This document shows positions 21,180-32,089 of a DNA stretch of 64,000 nucleotides, piece after piece. Position numbers and translations under genes: made by a program. Location of the stretch: positions 33,789,501 to 33,853,500 of the forward strand of contig JAUMIR010000001.1 in the NCBI GenBank assembly GCA_030847615.1, read 5' to 3'. The notes beneath the pieces were generated by a model, which made no database searches, was not told the origin of the DNA, and saw only the letters and a program-made list of their open reading frames with translations. The DNA is from Gambelia wislizenii (Eukaryota > Chordata > Lepidosauria > Squamata > Crotaphytidae). Position 1 is the stretch's first letter, and the number at the start of each line of letters is the position of its first letter.

Positions 21180-22225
21180 ACCACATTGCTTCTCAAGAAT
21201 TGTGCTCAGAAAGATGTGAGTTCCTGAAAGACATGACAAACAGGAGGAAAAACATGGATGCTCAATAGTTTCTTCTAGTCTAGAGCTGTACCTGATTCTG
21301 AGGTATCGATCTGCTATTTGGATTTTGGATTGAAGAAGAGGAGAGGTCTTTGTAGGTGGATTGACCTGTCCATTGCATTGAGGCTACATCCATCCAAACT
21401 AATCCTAAAACTGAGGTCAGCAATTTTACTTCACATGTCTACACATAAATCTGAAAGGAAATGGTGTTCCCCAAAGTAAAGACCACCACTTTATTTAGTA
21501 AGCCATGTAATCCTCTAGTGTAACATGAGTAATAATATCAGATTACATACGCTATAACTAGCAAATTACCAAGACTGATCGGGGAAGTCCTTGGAGAGAA
21601 TAACAATTTACTATATAGTTTAGAACATTTGTCTAATCGAAGATGAAGATCCTAGGAAAGAAGTTGGAAAAGGCATCATTAGTAATTATGTTGTGAATAT
21701 GACTATTCTTTACAACAAAGATTTGTACTTCTTAATCAACATAGTTATTTGATATTATAGTAATTTAACAGCGGGGGGGACTAATGAATATAGACAGCTA
21801 CTCAGGGAAGGAAAAAAGCTGAAAATGTCAACTTGAAAGGCAGCAGTTTGGGAGAAATAAACTGTTATTTCCAATGCATAGATTATTCACTTTTTGTTTT
21901 AACTTTAGTATATTTTATTATTTGACAACAATGCCTCCCAGACAAAAATATGAAAGCCTTCAAACAAAGCTCACTTTATTCTGGCTTCTATTTTTAAAGG
22001 CAGGATTTATTTCTGACTCATGTGGTGGGAAGATGATTTAGGTTTTATAGGTTTCCTTTTTCCTGGGGAAGAAACCAATATTAGTTCAACCATGATTTTG
22101 AATATATGGCTTTTTAACACATTGCAGTTCTAGCTGATCCCACGAATAAAAATGAAATCAAAATACTCTGGATGTGGATATATTTTACTCCTCGGTTACT
22201 GTATCAAGAGGCAACCTATAGATCA
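21180..22225. other. Unique-looking AT-rich DNA
   Basis: No repeat or exon is recognised. Frames are short. It is one of the longer uninterrupted stretches and could be tested for conservation. Confidence 0.35.
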
Positions 22226-22230
22226 TTTTT

Positions 22231-22320
22231 CCTAACATGATGTTCTCCAGATGTTCTAGACCACTACTTCCATTAGGCCCAACCAGTATCGTCTGTAGTA
22301 AAGGATGATGGGAATGGTAA
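22231..22320. mobile_element. hAT-like MITE (TCCAGATGTT family), decayed
   Basis: 'GATGTTCTCCAGATGTTCTA' and 'GGATGATGGGAATGGTAAT' resemble the two arms of the palindromic element that is clearer at 34166-34283. Confidence 0.45.
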
Positions 22321-22845
22321 TCTGCGCATTTTGTGACCTTCTATCTCTTTGCCTTTTGAAAATTCAAAAAGCAAATGCTTTGTGAAGGTGAATATTTTGT
22401 CCATTGTCCCTACTCATGCATTGTTATGGGAATATGTTTTCACTCACACTAGCTCACTATAGTTTTTTAAATGCTGGCTGAAGTGTTTTCCAGATGAAGA
22501 AAGCTCACATTGCAAAATACTTTCTTGAGGTTTTATGTTAAACTGTGGTGCCATAGTGGCCAAGAGGGTGTGAATTTGACAGAACATGCTGGATCTAGCC
22601 AAAGATTTCAAGCTCAAAGTGGTACGCAAGCTGTGCGTTGTGCTGCAGCATCTGCTAGGTCTTTAGAGAGAAAATAAGGAGTAGGTGGTACCTAACAGAA
22701 CTAACAGTCAGAATCACTTGCATGCATACTGCTGCTGCTATATTATTATGATGATGATTATCATTATACATTTTTATTGCAGTTAAGGATCTCTAATAGC
22801 TCTGTAACTGCTGCATACTCAGTAAAATTATGTAGTCTTCCTCTA

Positions 22846-23094
22846 AGGAGATTATTAGATGGGAACAAAAAATGTGTTCCCGTGTCTCAATCTCTTCTCC
22901 CGCCCCTCTCCCATCCCTGTCCCGGCTCAGTAATTAAAAGTTACACACGTACCCTGTTTGTGCTTCCATGGCAGCCCAGGACTGAATGGAGCTCGAATGG
23001 AGTTCCCTTCACTTCCTGGTTTGAATTCCTGCCCATTCTTGCAAGAAGACGAGAGCGCAGGAAATTCAAACATAAAAACAAAAATACTGCACTA

Positions 23095-23131
<37 letters not shown>

Positions 23132-23911
23132 TTTATTTATATCCCGCCCCTCTGCAAGCAATTGGGGCGGCTTACAACGATAAAATGGTAGACAGTATAA
23201 AACAACCCCAAATCCCTCCCTCCCCTTAAAACATTATTAAATTAATACAAGTTAAAATCAATATATAATACAATATGTTAAAAACCCTTTTAAGCAGGCA
23301 GCATCTGTTTGGAGGTCCAAAAGCAACCTCCAGAGGGGGTTCCTGAGGCCGGGGTTAGCTATTCCGGAAAAGCCTGCCCGAAGAGAACCGTCTTGACAGC
23401 CTTTTTAAAGCTGTCTAATGATGTCTAATGATGTCAATAGGCGGATCTCGTCGGGCAGGCTGTTCCACAATTTGGGGGCGACAGCCGAGAAAGCCCTCTG
23501 GGAGGTAGTCGCCAGCCTAGGTCTTTGTGGCTGCAACAGATTCCTCCTAAAAGTGACAGCAGACACCAAAACAAACTTTAAACATTCCAAGTAACCCGGG
23601 GAGGGTACAAAAAAGTGTGTCACTTAACTGGATGTCCCAGTTGCACCTGGAAGTGTTCTGGCATGGATCTCCCATTGACGATAGGATCGCGTCAACATAA
23701 TGGGACACCTTTTCAGTTGCTGGCAAGTCCTTTACAGAAACGGAACGAGGGCTCCATTGACAGCTTAGCCTATCAATAAAAAGAAGTGCCAGCGTAACAA
23801 CAGCTGAACAGGAGCATAGCGAGACGGGAATGATGTCATCTGAAATGCAAGCCCTTTAGCGATCTCCTGGTGTCATTATCACACCATAGTTAGTGTGTTT
23901 GATAATCTCCT
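22846..23911. mobile_element. GGAGATTATTAGAT MITE, copy C, interrupted by L2
   Basis: Starts AAGGAGATTATTAGAT and ends TTTGATAATCTCC. The body matches copy A, with 'CCCGTGTCTCAATCTCTTCT', 'GTAACCCGGGGAGGGTACAA' and 'GGATGTCCCAGTTGCACCTG'. About 470 bp in the middle is L2 sequence in minus orientation, so the L2 insertion is younger than this MITE. Confidence 0.7.
23095..23560 (-). mobile_element. L2 LINE 3' fragment inside MITE copy C
   Basis: On the minus strand it encodes 'RNLLQPQRPRLATTSQRAFS' and 'AVAPKLWNSLPDEIR', typical of the region just before the L2 ORF2 stop. It ends in a (TTA)n-like array, seen as (AAT)n at 23095-23127 on the plus strand. It is 5' truncated. Confidence 0.75.
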
Positions 23912-24181
23912 AAGACTACAAAAATGGCCCCTACAAGCCCAACTTAACAGCCAGCAGCCGCATTGGACGAAGAAGGTTTGTGCAAGAAGAAAGATGTTTT
24001 TAGCCCCTCCCACAAGATGTGGCTTCTGGCAGGTAAGGTAGGCTTGTAGGGCTTGGACCAGGAGATGTTGCTTAGTTACAGACACAGAACTAAGTAGCTG
24101 ATGCAGAAGGTAAGTGATGATGCTGTTGCTGCTGATTTAACCTTATATTCTAACTTTCCCCCAAAGAGTAGCACTCATGTA

Positions 24182-24209
24182 ATCATCATCATCATCATCA
24201 TCATCATCA
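24182..24209. repeat. (TCA)n microsatellite
   Basis: Nine TCA/ATC units. Confidence 0.9.
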
Positions 24210-24404
24210 GTGCTGCTGTACTGCTATTGGTAGAATCACAATAGCCCAGTTACAAAAAAACCAGCACTCCTTGAAATGTGCCACAGTATCTGATGATACC
24301 TCACTGATTCTTAAATTGCTCAATAGAATTTGAATAACTGATGGCCAAAAATTCCAGTAAGCAATATCTGGTAGGTTGTGATGCTGAGAATCATGATGAT
24401 AGTG

Positions 24405-24407
<3 letters not shown>

Positions 24408-24443
<36 letters not shown>
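24408..24443. repeat. (TA)n microsatellite
   Basis: About eighteen TA units. Confidence 0.9.
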
Positions 24444-24448
<5 letters not shown>

Positions 24449-24762
24449 AATAAGTTATTCTTTATTTATTATTAAAATGTTTCTGTCCTGGATTCTAACA
24501 AAAGATCTCAGGGCAGTGTACTAGGCAAATCAGTGCAAACAAGTTAAAATCATTTAAAATAATAAAATTATTTAAATAGACTTTAAAAATGTTGAATATG
24601 ATTAATAAATTAAGATAGGTTTTAAAAATTAAAAGATAAATAGCAATAATAACATTGTTGCTACACCAAACAACAAAAACACTAATAATGTCTAGAATTC
24701 TTTATCATCTACTTAATTAAGTATATACGTAGTAAGTATATTCTTGGATACTTAAATATGTA

Positions 24763-24974
24763 CAGTTGGCCCTCTGTAGCCATAGATTCTGCATCCATGG
24801 ATTTAACCAACCATGGTTTGAAAATATTTTTAAAAAATTAATTTCAAAAATCAATTTTGCTGTTTTATGCCATTTTACTATGCCATTGTATATAATGGGA
24901 CTTGAGTATCCATGGATTTTGGTATCCATGGGAAATCCTAGAACCAAACCCCAGTGGATACCGAGGGCCCACAG
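24763..24974. mobile_element. pogo/Tigger-like MITE, copy 2
   Basis: Starts CAGTTGGCCCTCTGTAGCC and ends CCGAGGGCCCACAG, with TA on each side (24761-24762, 24975-24976). The middle has 'TTATGCCATTTTACTATGCC' and 'AATGGGACTTGAGTATCCAT', shared with copies 1 and 3. Confidence 0.75.
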
Positions 24975-25159
24975 TATATTTAACTAAATCCCAGACCTAA
25001 TGGAAACGTCATTCACCAATGTTCTGAACATCAGCAGAATGGATCTCCTTTCTGGAGCAATTTTGGGGTGTGTATTTATGACTGTAAGAATAATGTCAAA
25101 ATCATGAATGAGTAGTTATCATGAATACAAAACAATTAGGGGGTGAGTAAATCTAGTAC

Positions 25160-25377
25160 TGTTATCACACTACACTATTATAGTGCTATTATGCCACTTT
25201 AATTGGCATGACTGCCTCCTGTGGAATTCTGGGGTTTGTAGTTGAGTGAAGCTTAAGAGCACTCTACCTGAAAATGCTAAATGCCCCTCCCTAAACTATA
25301 AATTCCAGGATTCCACTGAAGGCAGCCACAGCTCTTAAAGTGGAATAATAGTGCTATAACAGTGTAGTGTGATAAAG
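25160..25377. mobile_element. Palindromic MITE with TTATCACACTACACT ends
   Basis: TTATCACACTACACT at the left is the perfect inverse of AGTGTAGTGTGATAA at the right. 'TAGTGCTATTATGCCACTTT' mirrors 'AAAGTGGAATAATAGTGCTA'. It is about 218 bp with no coding frame. The arm words CCACTTTAA and 'AATTCTGGGGTTTGTAGTT' suggest a hAT-like group common in reptiles. Confidence 0.75.
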
Positions 25378-25394
25378 ACCTTGGTCACCATATT

Positions 25395-25600
25395 GTACTC
25401 ACAGTCCCTACTTAGTCATAATTTGGGCACTATTGCCATGATTGTAACTCCTCCTCAGACCTGCTTTACTGGGCATCAACTGTATTGGGAGAAGAAAGTC
25501 CATTCTGCTGGCGATTGGAGTGTGGGTGAATGATGTTTCCATCAGGTTTTTTTTGGGGGGGGGGTGTTTGTCAAACCAAGAGAAGTTACTTAGTTACAAG
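25395..25600. mobile_element. Unclassified MITE-like repeat, copy 1
   Basis: Shares 'TGCTGGCGATTGGAGTGTGG' and 'GTGAATGATGTTTCCATCAG' with 44205-44310, and looser words with 37838-38130. Non-coding. Confidence 0.45.
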
Positions 25601-25792
25601 ATTCCAGCCAATAATGATATCAAAACTACCACCTTATTTTGACTGCCACTCTGTTAGTGTGTGGGCATTTTCAATGTTGGGGAATGAGGTATTCAGTACC
25701 TGCTTCACTATGCTCCCACCCTAGTGGCACAACAACAACCAGGAGACTTGTGGGTACGGAGTCATCTACACCACCATTGATCAAGGGGAGGG

Positions 25793-25840
25793 GTGTGTGA
25801 GCACCAAGCGACAAAGTGTGTGTGAGCACCAAGGGACAAA
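25793..25840. repeat. Short tandem duplication
   Basis: GTGTGAGCACCAAGCGACAAAG is repeated once with one base changed, at about 23-bp period. Confidence 0.7.
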
Positions 25841-26346
25841 GGACCATGCTCCTGCAGATGCTCAAGAGCAGCAACAATGTGTTGAGGCACACCCCGACCC
25901 TAATTGGTGGCTGGGGAGACAGAGCTGTGCCCACACGCCTCCCAGCTGTAGTTACACATCCATCTATGAACACCCACCTACGCAACCTCTGCCTATGGCC
26001 TCTGCAGACGCTGTCAGCATGTTACAGGATCTCAGACTATTTGTGTAACTAGTCAATGAGGTAACAGGATAATCTTTGGTCTCTTGCTTGAGATGTACCT
26101 TGGACTTTTTCAGACGCTCTAAAACCCGTCAGGGGAGGGCGGGAAGGGTATGAGGCTAGAGGTTTATTGTTGTGCCCCTCCTTTGGCAGCAATTTACCCC
26201 CTTATTGCTTTATTGTACTAATCTTACATTATAGTACAACAATTATACACAAGTTTGCAATTCAGATTGGACGAAGGGCAGCTAATACGGATGTTAATAA
26301 ATGAGATGTGTATAAGTTGCTATTAAAATCTGATATTTTAATAGAT

Positions 26347-26447
26347 TTTCCTTGGGTTTTTTCTGGGCTGTGGGACTAGTCCAGAATATGGCCTCACAGC
26401 CATATTCTATGGATGCCAGCCGTTAAAGTCTTCGACTTCACATTGAT
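26347..26447. mobile_element. Penelope-like tail fragment, head to head
   Basis: 'CTTGGGTTTTTTCTGGGCTG' and then 'CAGAATATGGCCTCACAGCC' followed by ATGGATGCCAGCC match the two opposite tail ends of the PLE at 9985-11850. Two tail ends in inverted orientation with little between them form a minimal version of the larger palindrome. Confidence 0.6.
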
Positions 26448-26744
26448 ATTTTCATCTTTGATATTATTGTTGAGTTTACTCTTTTATTGGTTTTAATTTT
26501 TACTTTGGACTTTTTTTTATGGAAGCCAAGATGCAATAATTCAAACCAAAAGTGAATCATTAATTGGGACATGTAGGAAGGACCTGAGTGTACGATAAAA
26601 CTTTTAATGCCTGCTCATGGATTTTCCTGTAAAATCCATAGATGAAGCTGGCTTTCTCCCAGGATGTATACCATCAAAGGCTCCTCAGAATGTAAGCATC
26701 AAATTTGGAAATGGAGGCCTTGTCAGGACAGTTCCAATAGCATT

Positions 26745-26910
26745 GTTGTTGTTAACCACCATCAAGTTGACTTTGACTTATCATGACCCTATGAATAAGA
26801 GACCTCCAAGTCACCCTGTCATCAACAGGCCTGCTCAGGTCTTGCAGACTCAGGGCCGTGGCTTCCTTGATTGAGTCTGTTCATCTGGAATATGGTCTTC
26901 CCCTTTTCCT
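26745..26910 (-). mobile_element. BovB-like RTE LINE 3' end
   Basis: The stretch 'GTTGACTTTGACTTATCATG' to 'GAGTCTGTTCATCTGG' matches the same part of the larger fragment at 32090-32945. It covers the end of the coding region and the short tail. No intact frame. Confidence 0.6.
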
Positions 26911-27493
26911 ACTGCTTTCTACTTGATGAGGCATTATTTTTTAAACATTCCAGTGTTATAGAAGATGATACAGGCTGCTGACATGCTGCAGAAATAATGC
27001 TGTTTGACGCCGCTTTAACTATCATGGCTCCATCTGTAACCCCACTTCCAAGGCACCCCACTTCTGGAATGTTAGCATTGGCTATAGGCCTCAGAAATTG
27101 GCCAGGCTTGGTTCATTATTGTGGCCTTTTACTAGGGAAAAAGACAGGATGGTCTCAGAAAAGGTCATTTTTGGCTTTTCCCTGGAAAGGAAGGCCTGGG
27201 GCTAAGAAGCCAAAAGAAGACACATTCCACATAAATGGGAGGTTAATTGATGGAGAAACCCTTTTGTATTTGAAATTGTGAAATTTGATTGTGAAATTTC
27301 CTCTCCTCAGCTCCCAACCTAAAAGAATTTGCTCAAAGCTGTTAAAATCCAATCATTGGACATTAAGAAACACATTTAGCATCTTCCTCACCTTTTGTCA
27401 AGACCAGGAGACTCATTGTGCAGTCCATGAAGGCTCATGGAATTCATTGTGTCAACCCATGAAGCAACCAATCCCCTCAGGTGTATTTGGAGG

Positions 27494-27500
27494 TATAAAA
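27494..27500 (+). promoter_or_regulatory. TATA box in solo LTR 2
   Basis: TATAAAA in the context AGGTATAAAAGAC, same place as in LTR 1. Confidence 0.7.
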
Positions 27501-27749
27501 GACACCCCCCACACCAAATATGCCTCAATTGCGCACAGCCAGTAACAGGGGGACACTCTGTTGCTATGTGTTGCCACATCCAGTTTCCTTCATCCACTCT
27601 GCCAGATTGACTACAGGACAGGTCTGTATCACCTCAAGATCCTCTTGCTACCCCCTATCCGAGTTTTCCTACTGTTTCTTTCTATAGCCTTGAGTGAATG
27701 CTTCCTCTGGGTGAATGTGTGTGTGTTTAGCGTTATTTTTGAACTCCTT

Positions 27750-27755
27750 AATAAA
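27750..27755 (+). terminator. Polyadenylation signal in solo LTR 2
   Basis: AATAAA after GAACTCCTT, aligned with the signal in LTR 1. Confidence 0.65.
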
Positions 27756-28479
27756 AAAAAATACTTAATTTTAAATGTGTACTAAGTATTCCATCCAGAC
27801 TAATACTGGTATAATTGGTTTTCAGATTCCGTTGTTGTCCCCTCTTTGCATAAGCTAAAGTCAAGTTGCTGCTAATTTCCCCAACATATTAGAAACTCAA
27901 TATTTTCTTGGAATTTTCCAAGGAGCATTTTGGGTAACACATCCTATGGAATCCTGGGATTAGTAGTTTGTTGTGGCACCAGAGCTCTTAGAGAGAAGGC
28001 GAAAAATCTCACAAAACTACATATCCCAGAATTCTATAGCACTGAGCTATGGCAGTTCAAGTGGTGTCAAACTGCATTATTTCTGCAGTGGGGCAGCAGT
28101 GCAAGAGAAACTGAGAATTACCATGTCCTTTTCTTTCTGTGATTTCTAAAAGGTTGTGGCAGCATAGTAAAATTCCCATTTCACACCTCTATAGAGCTTT
28201 AGACTACAGTTGGAGCTATGTTTGCTATGTAGCTAGTGATTATCTTTTTCTACCTCGTAAAGGATTGACTTTGTTGTTTTAATTTTTTCTAATCACATTT
28301 TAAAATGAATAATACCATTTCCCATATATGAGGCAAAATTTAAGGCTGGGCTGAGCAAAGCACACCCCACGGACTGCACATAACCCTTGAGACCCCAAAA
28401 GCTGCCCAGAGTCCCCAGATCCATCCCAAATAATTTTTCCAGGCCAATTCTTAAACTGGCCCCAACTCCCTCAAACTAT

Positions 28480-28566
28480 CCATAGATATGATGAAAAGTC
28501 ATAGATATGATGAAACTATAATATCTATGCCCAAACTCCCTCAAAATATCCATAGATATGATGAAA
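28480..28566. repeat. Direct repeats of CATAGATATGATGAAA
   Basis: The word CATAGATATGATGAAA occurs three times (near 28482, 28500 and 28550) just before the CR1 fragment. Confidence 0.75.
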
Positions 28567-29232
28567 AGTAGACCACAAGTTGAACATGAGTCAACAGTGT
28601 GATGCGGCAGCTAAAAAGGCCAATGCGATTTTGGGCTGCATCAATAGAAGTATTGTGTCTAGATCAAGGGAAGTAATAGTGCCGCTCTATTCTGCCTTGG
28701 TCAGACCTCACCTAGAATACTGTGTCCAGTTCTGGGCACCACAATTCAAAAAGGATATTGACAAATTGGAGCGTGTCCAGAGAAGGGCGACTAAAATGGT
28801 GAAAGGTCTGGAAACCATGCCTTATGAGGAGAGACTTAGGGAGCTGGGTATGTTTAGCCTGGAAAAAAGACAGTTAAGAGGCGATATGATAGCCCTGTTT
28901 AAGTATTTGAAGGGGTGTCACATTGAGGATGGAGCAAGCTTGTTTTCTGCTGCTCCAGAGACTGGAAACGGAGCAATGGATGCAAGCTCCAGGAACAGAG
29001 ATTCCACCTCAACATTAGGAGGAACTTTTTGACAGTAAGAGCTGTTCGGCAGTGGAACACACTCCCTCGGAGCGTGGTGGGGTCTCCTTCCTTGGAGGTC
29101 TTTAAACAGAGGCTGGATGGCCATCTGTCAGGGATGCTTTGATCAAGATTTCCTGCGTGGCAGGGGGTTGGACTGGATGGCCCTCGTGGTCTCTTCCAAC
29201 TCTGCAATTCTATGATTCTATGATTCTATGAT
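28566..29232 (+). mobile_element. CR1 LINE 3' fragment with ORF2 C-terminus
   Basis: The frame from about 28574 encodes the region after the reverse transcriptase of CR1 ORF2: '[20 protein letters not shown]', '[20 protein letters not shown]', then [21 protein letters not shown] frameshift near 28965-28970 moves the last part ([26 protein letters not shown]) to another frame. The element ends with three ATTCTATG units at 29208-29232, the CR1 hallmark. The endonuclease and catalytic reverse transcriptase are missing. Confidence 0.9.
28580..29032 (+). pseudogene. CR1 ORF2 C-terminal remnant (frameshifted)
   Basis: A 150-residue open stretch within the CR1 element. Residues 1-128 follow CR1 ORF2. 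After about residue 128 the translation leaves the family pattern ([14 protein letters not shown] out-of-frame sequence), so the open frame's own end is not natural. It has no start of its own and cannot make an active enzyme. Confidence 0.8.
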
Positions 29233-29375
29233 TGTCTTTTCTAGGGAGTCATGTCTTCTCAAGATATGTCAAAAATATGGCAGTCTCAGTTTAGTCATTT
29301 TGATTTCTAGGGAGAGTTCAGGCTTGATTTGCTCTATTACCCATTTATTGGTCTTTTTAGCAGTCTACAATATCC
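29233..29375 (-). mobile_element. BovB-like RTE fragment beside CR1
   Basis: 'GGCAGTCTCAGTTTAGTCAT' and 'GAGTTCAGGCTTGATTTGCT' are nearly identical to 32310-32370, part of the BovB fragment. It abuts the CR1 3' end exactly. Confidence 0.6.
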
Positions 29376-29436
29376 ATACAACTCTTCTCCAGCACCACAT
29401 TTCAAATGTATGTTTGTATGTAGCATATGTATATAG

Positions 29437-29900
29437 CATGCCCTCCAACACTTCACAGATGAAAACTGGGACACTTGTGGCCGTGCCACATCAGAGTGTG
29501 GTCAAAGGAGCATGGCTGGACAACAGGAAGCAAGAGTTATTAATGAGGATGAATGCACAAAACAATTACTTTAATCAGAGAAAGCCTAGATTTTACTGTA
29601 TGTCCTGTGTTTTGTAAGAACAAGACTTACCCTCCTCCCTCCTGCTAAATTAATTTGAGTGTGAACTATTTTTGGACTTCGAACTCAGCTTTCAGCAATG
29701 AAAATAAGCCAAGGATGAATAATAGAATCATAGAATTGTAGAGTTGGAAGAGACCACGAGGGCCATCCAGTCCAACCCCCTGCCATGCAGGAAGGAGGAG
29801 GAGAGAGATACTGGGACATTTTAAAAATAGCTGAAAAAAATGGGACAACAGAGGCTTAATCAGGTCTGACCCTGCCAAATCAAGACAGTTGGAGGGTATG
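29437..29900 (-). mobile_element. CATGCCCTCCAAC MITE family, copy 3
   Basis: Starts CATGCCCTCCAACACTTC and ends AGTTGGAGGGTATG, clear inverted termini. It is interrupted by a CR1 tail at 29723-29793. Confidence 0.7.
29723..29793 (-). mobile_element. CR1 3' tail inside MITE
   Basis: 'AGAATCATAGAATTGTAGAG' and 'GACCACGAGGGCCATCCAGT' are the CR1 3' end reversed. It is younger than the MITE around it. Confidence 0.8.
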
Positions 29901-29904
29901 CCAT

Positions 29905-30650
29905 AGCAGCACTCTAAGGTGGGGTGGGCAACTGTGGGGAAGATAGGGGGGCAATTTTCACCTCTGTGTCTCTCCTGGAGGATTGCACTGATCCACTCAA
30001 TGTGACTGGAAGTGACACTGCGTCACTTCCAGATTTGATTTTGCTCCAATTTATGTTGGATTTTTATTTTTGGGGCTATGTGAGTTCTTAAGGATGGGAA
30101 GAAAATCACTATGTTTTGCCCTGGTTTTCAGCTGTTTTGTGGAGTGAGGGCATGGGTGTGTGTTCAGGATCACCCAAACTTTTAAAAAAGATGGAATCTG
30201 GCTGTTTTGGGGGACTTCAGGGAGCTTCAAGGGCCGGACTTTGGGTTTCCAATGGCAGCACGTGGCCCACAAGCTGCACTTTGCTGACCCCCTGCTCTAA
30301 AGAGGGTTTAAAAATGCAGATAACCATGGTGATCTATATATTTAAAAGAAAAAAACAAAACAATTTCTTGGAGTTTTCAACTCTACCAGGAGCTGGAACA
30401 TTATAAAGATAATGGTGAGTGTTTTTTTTTTTAAATGTCAATTAAAGATCACACTTATGCATATGCACACACACACATAAACACACACACACACACCCAT
30501 TCCCCAAACATTTTGGATTACAGTAAGGATAGATCACAGCAGTATACTTCTGCTGAGGGTATCCATTTCCCTTTTAGCTACCATGGAGACTGCAGCTAAA
30601 CTGAGAAGCCCAGGGGGAATAGCAAATTATGCCATTGTCCCTGCTAATCA
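29905..30650. other. Unassigned, with CA-rich microsatellite
   Basis: No exon recognised. An imperfect (CA)n array lies at 30466-30498. Confidence 0.4.
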
Positions 30651-30654
30651 AAAA

Positions 30655-30720
30655 GGTTGGATGGCCATCTCTCAGGAGTGCTGCCTTCCTGCATGGCAAT
30701 CCAGCTCTCTGATTCTGTGA
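30655..30720 (+). mobile_element. Decayed CR1 tail
   Basis: 'GGTTGGATGGCCATCTCTCA' and 'CTCTCTGATTCTGTGA' resemble the CR1 3' end, with the middle lost. Confidence 0.45.
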
Positions 30721-30722
30721 CT

Positions 30723-31275
30723 TAATGGTTCTCACCCAACCAAGGTTTTCTTCTTCCCTGGCTGAGCTTTGTTCTTACTCACTCGCTGCCCCATATTGGA
30801 ATTCTTTCCCTGAACATTTGCAGACTGCTCCTTCTCTCGTTCTTTTTAAATCTCAATTGAAAACTTCTGTTTTCCAAAGCTTTGGGGATTTTAGTTTGAT
30901 ACTGTTTTATAATCTTGTATTTTGATTACATGTATTGGCCAGTTTGTTTCATATTATATATATCTGCTGTTTTATATTTGATTACATGTATTGGTCAGTT
31001 TGTTTTATTTCTATATTTTCTTGCTGTTTCATACTATATTGTAGTTATCTGGATAATTTGTTTTGCAATTGTATTTTATAGTTTTATGTCTACTATTCCT
31101 TCCCTCCCTTTGTGTGTCTTATGTATACACTTATTTTAGGTTGTACCCCTTTGGCAGGACCCAATGTTTGTTTGATTGCTTGCTTGTTTTACTGTAAAGT
31201 GCCATGTACATAGATGGCACTATACAAATAAATTATTATTATTATTATTATTATTAATAATAATAATAACAATAA
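30723..31275 (+). mobile_element. L2 LINE 3' fragment
   Basis: Encodes SSLAELCSYSLAAPYWNSFP and LVLFKSQLKTSVFQSF, an L2 ORF2 C-terminal pattern. The 3' UTR ends 'AAAGTGCCATGTACATAGAT' then GGCACTATACAAATAAATTATT and a (TTA)n array at 31231-31275, the L2 signature. Confidence 0.75.
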
Positions 31276-31429
31276 TTCTATATACTAGGTTTTCAACCCT
31301 GCAATCCACCACAGCATTGCTCCTCTAGCATCGCCCTCCTAGCCTGAGCCAGCATTTAGAACTTTGCTCTGACCTAACCTGTCTTTCACAAAGGACGCCC
31401 TTGCTTTTGGGATATTTCTTACCAAGTTT

Positions 31430-32060
31430 TTCCCCCTACCCTCATCCCAATTATTGGTGTAGTGATACACTCTGCAGTGCAGACATCAGTCCCCATAGCT
31501 ACATCCTCAAGGGAGTTTGATGTCATGCCCTGCTTCCAGAACTTGGAAATGGACTCTGACTCAAAGACTGAAGCAGTGGACATGCCAGGATCTGCTGAAC
31601 CAGAGCAGGAAAATGTTCCAGAGCCACAGGCCTCAGACACAGACAACAGGGTAGTACCAGCTCTGGCAGAGGGTCTTGCTCCTTCAGATACAGAGGACAA
31701 CTTGCCTATACCTACCTTCACAGCACAGAGACAACAAACGGAGTGCTTAAGGCAGTCTCAGTGTATTTATAGCAAGCAGCAATTGGTTAAGCAGCAGCTG
31801 CATTAGCTGTTGCTCTATAAATACTCAGCACTGTCCTCCAAGAGTTATCGGAGATTATCTGACCTACCTGAGTACTTGTTGTGTTCTTGCTCCTTGTGTT
31901 TGACCTGGACTGTGTTTACTCTGGACTCTGTTTGCCTGAACTGGATTCTGCTGAATTACCCTGAACTCTGTTTGCCAGACCTGGACCTTATATATTGGAC
32001 TTTGCTTGTGGATTTGTGTTTTGCTTGCTAGTACAGTAAGCGTCTGACTTCACACTATCT
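31430..32060 (+). mobile_element. Possible LTR or promoter remnant
   Basis: Contains an open stretch rich in acidic residues and proline (31462-31806), a TATA box (TATAAATA at about 31816) and then Leu/Thr-biased repeats of GAACTCTGTTTGCC-like words. Such layouts occur in LTRs and promoter regions of reptile retroelements. I cannot place it in a family, and clear LTR ends are not visible. Confidence 0.3.
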
Positions 32061-32089
32061 TGATTCCTTTGCTGCTCTGGCATGCTATT

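Larger units (their letters stand above)
27035..27939 (+). mobile_element. Solo LTR of an endogenous retrovirus, copy 2
   Basis: Begins TGTAACCCC, ends GGGTAACA, and is flanked by the perfect 4-bp duplication CATC at 27031-27034 and 27940-27943. It matches LTR 1 nearly throughout, with small insertions. TATAAAA is at 27494-27500 and AATAAA at 27750-27755. No internal viral sequence adjoins it. The high similarity of the two copies suggests a fairly recent family. Confidence 0.85.
26986..28088. mobile_element. hAT-like palindromic MITE split by solo LTR 2
   Basis: The left arm 'CTGCAGAAATAATGCTGTTT' through CTTTAACTATCATGGCTC is the inverse of the right arm 'GAGCTATGGCAGTTCAAGTG' through 'AACTGCATTATTTCTGCAG'. 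Without the LTR and one CATC copy the MITE is about 194 bp. This is the common CACTGCAGAAAT-type hAT MITE. Insertion of the LTR dates it as older than the ERV. Confidence 0.7.

Noticed and set aside
20543..21186. Small minus-strand open frames
   Set aside because: They have low complexity, overlap each other and a possible MITE fragment, and show no conserved motif.
25671..26052. Opposite-strand coding exons
   Set aside because: Overlapping frames on both strands of similar length, with a small tandem duplication and no splice context or domain.
31462..31806. 114-residue acidic protein as a host gene
   Set aside because: No splice sites, domain or start evidence. The setting next to a TATA box and L2/BovB pieces suggests a retroelement promoter region.
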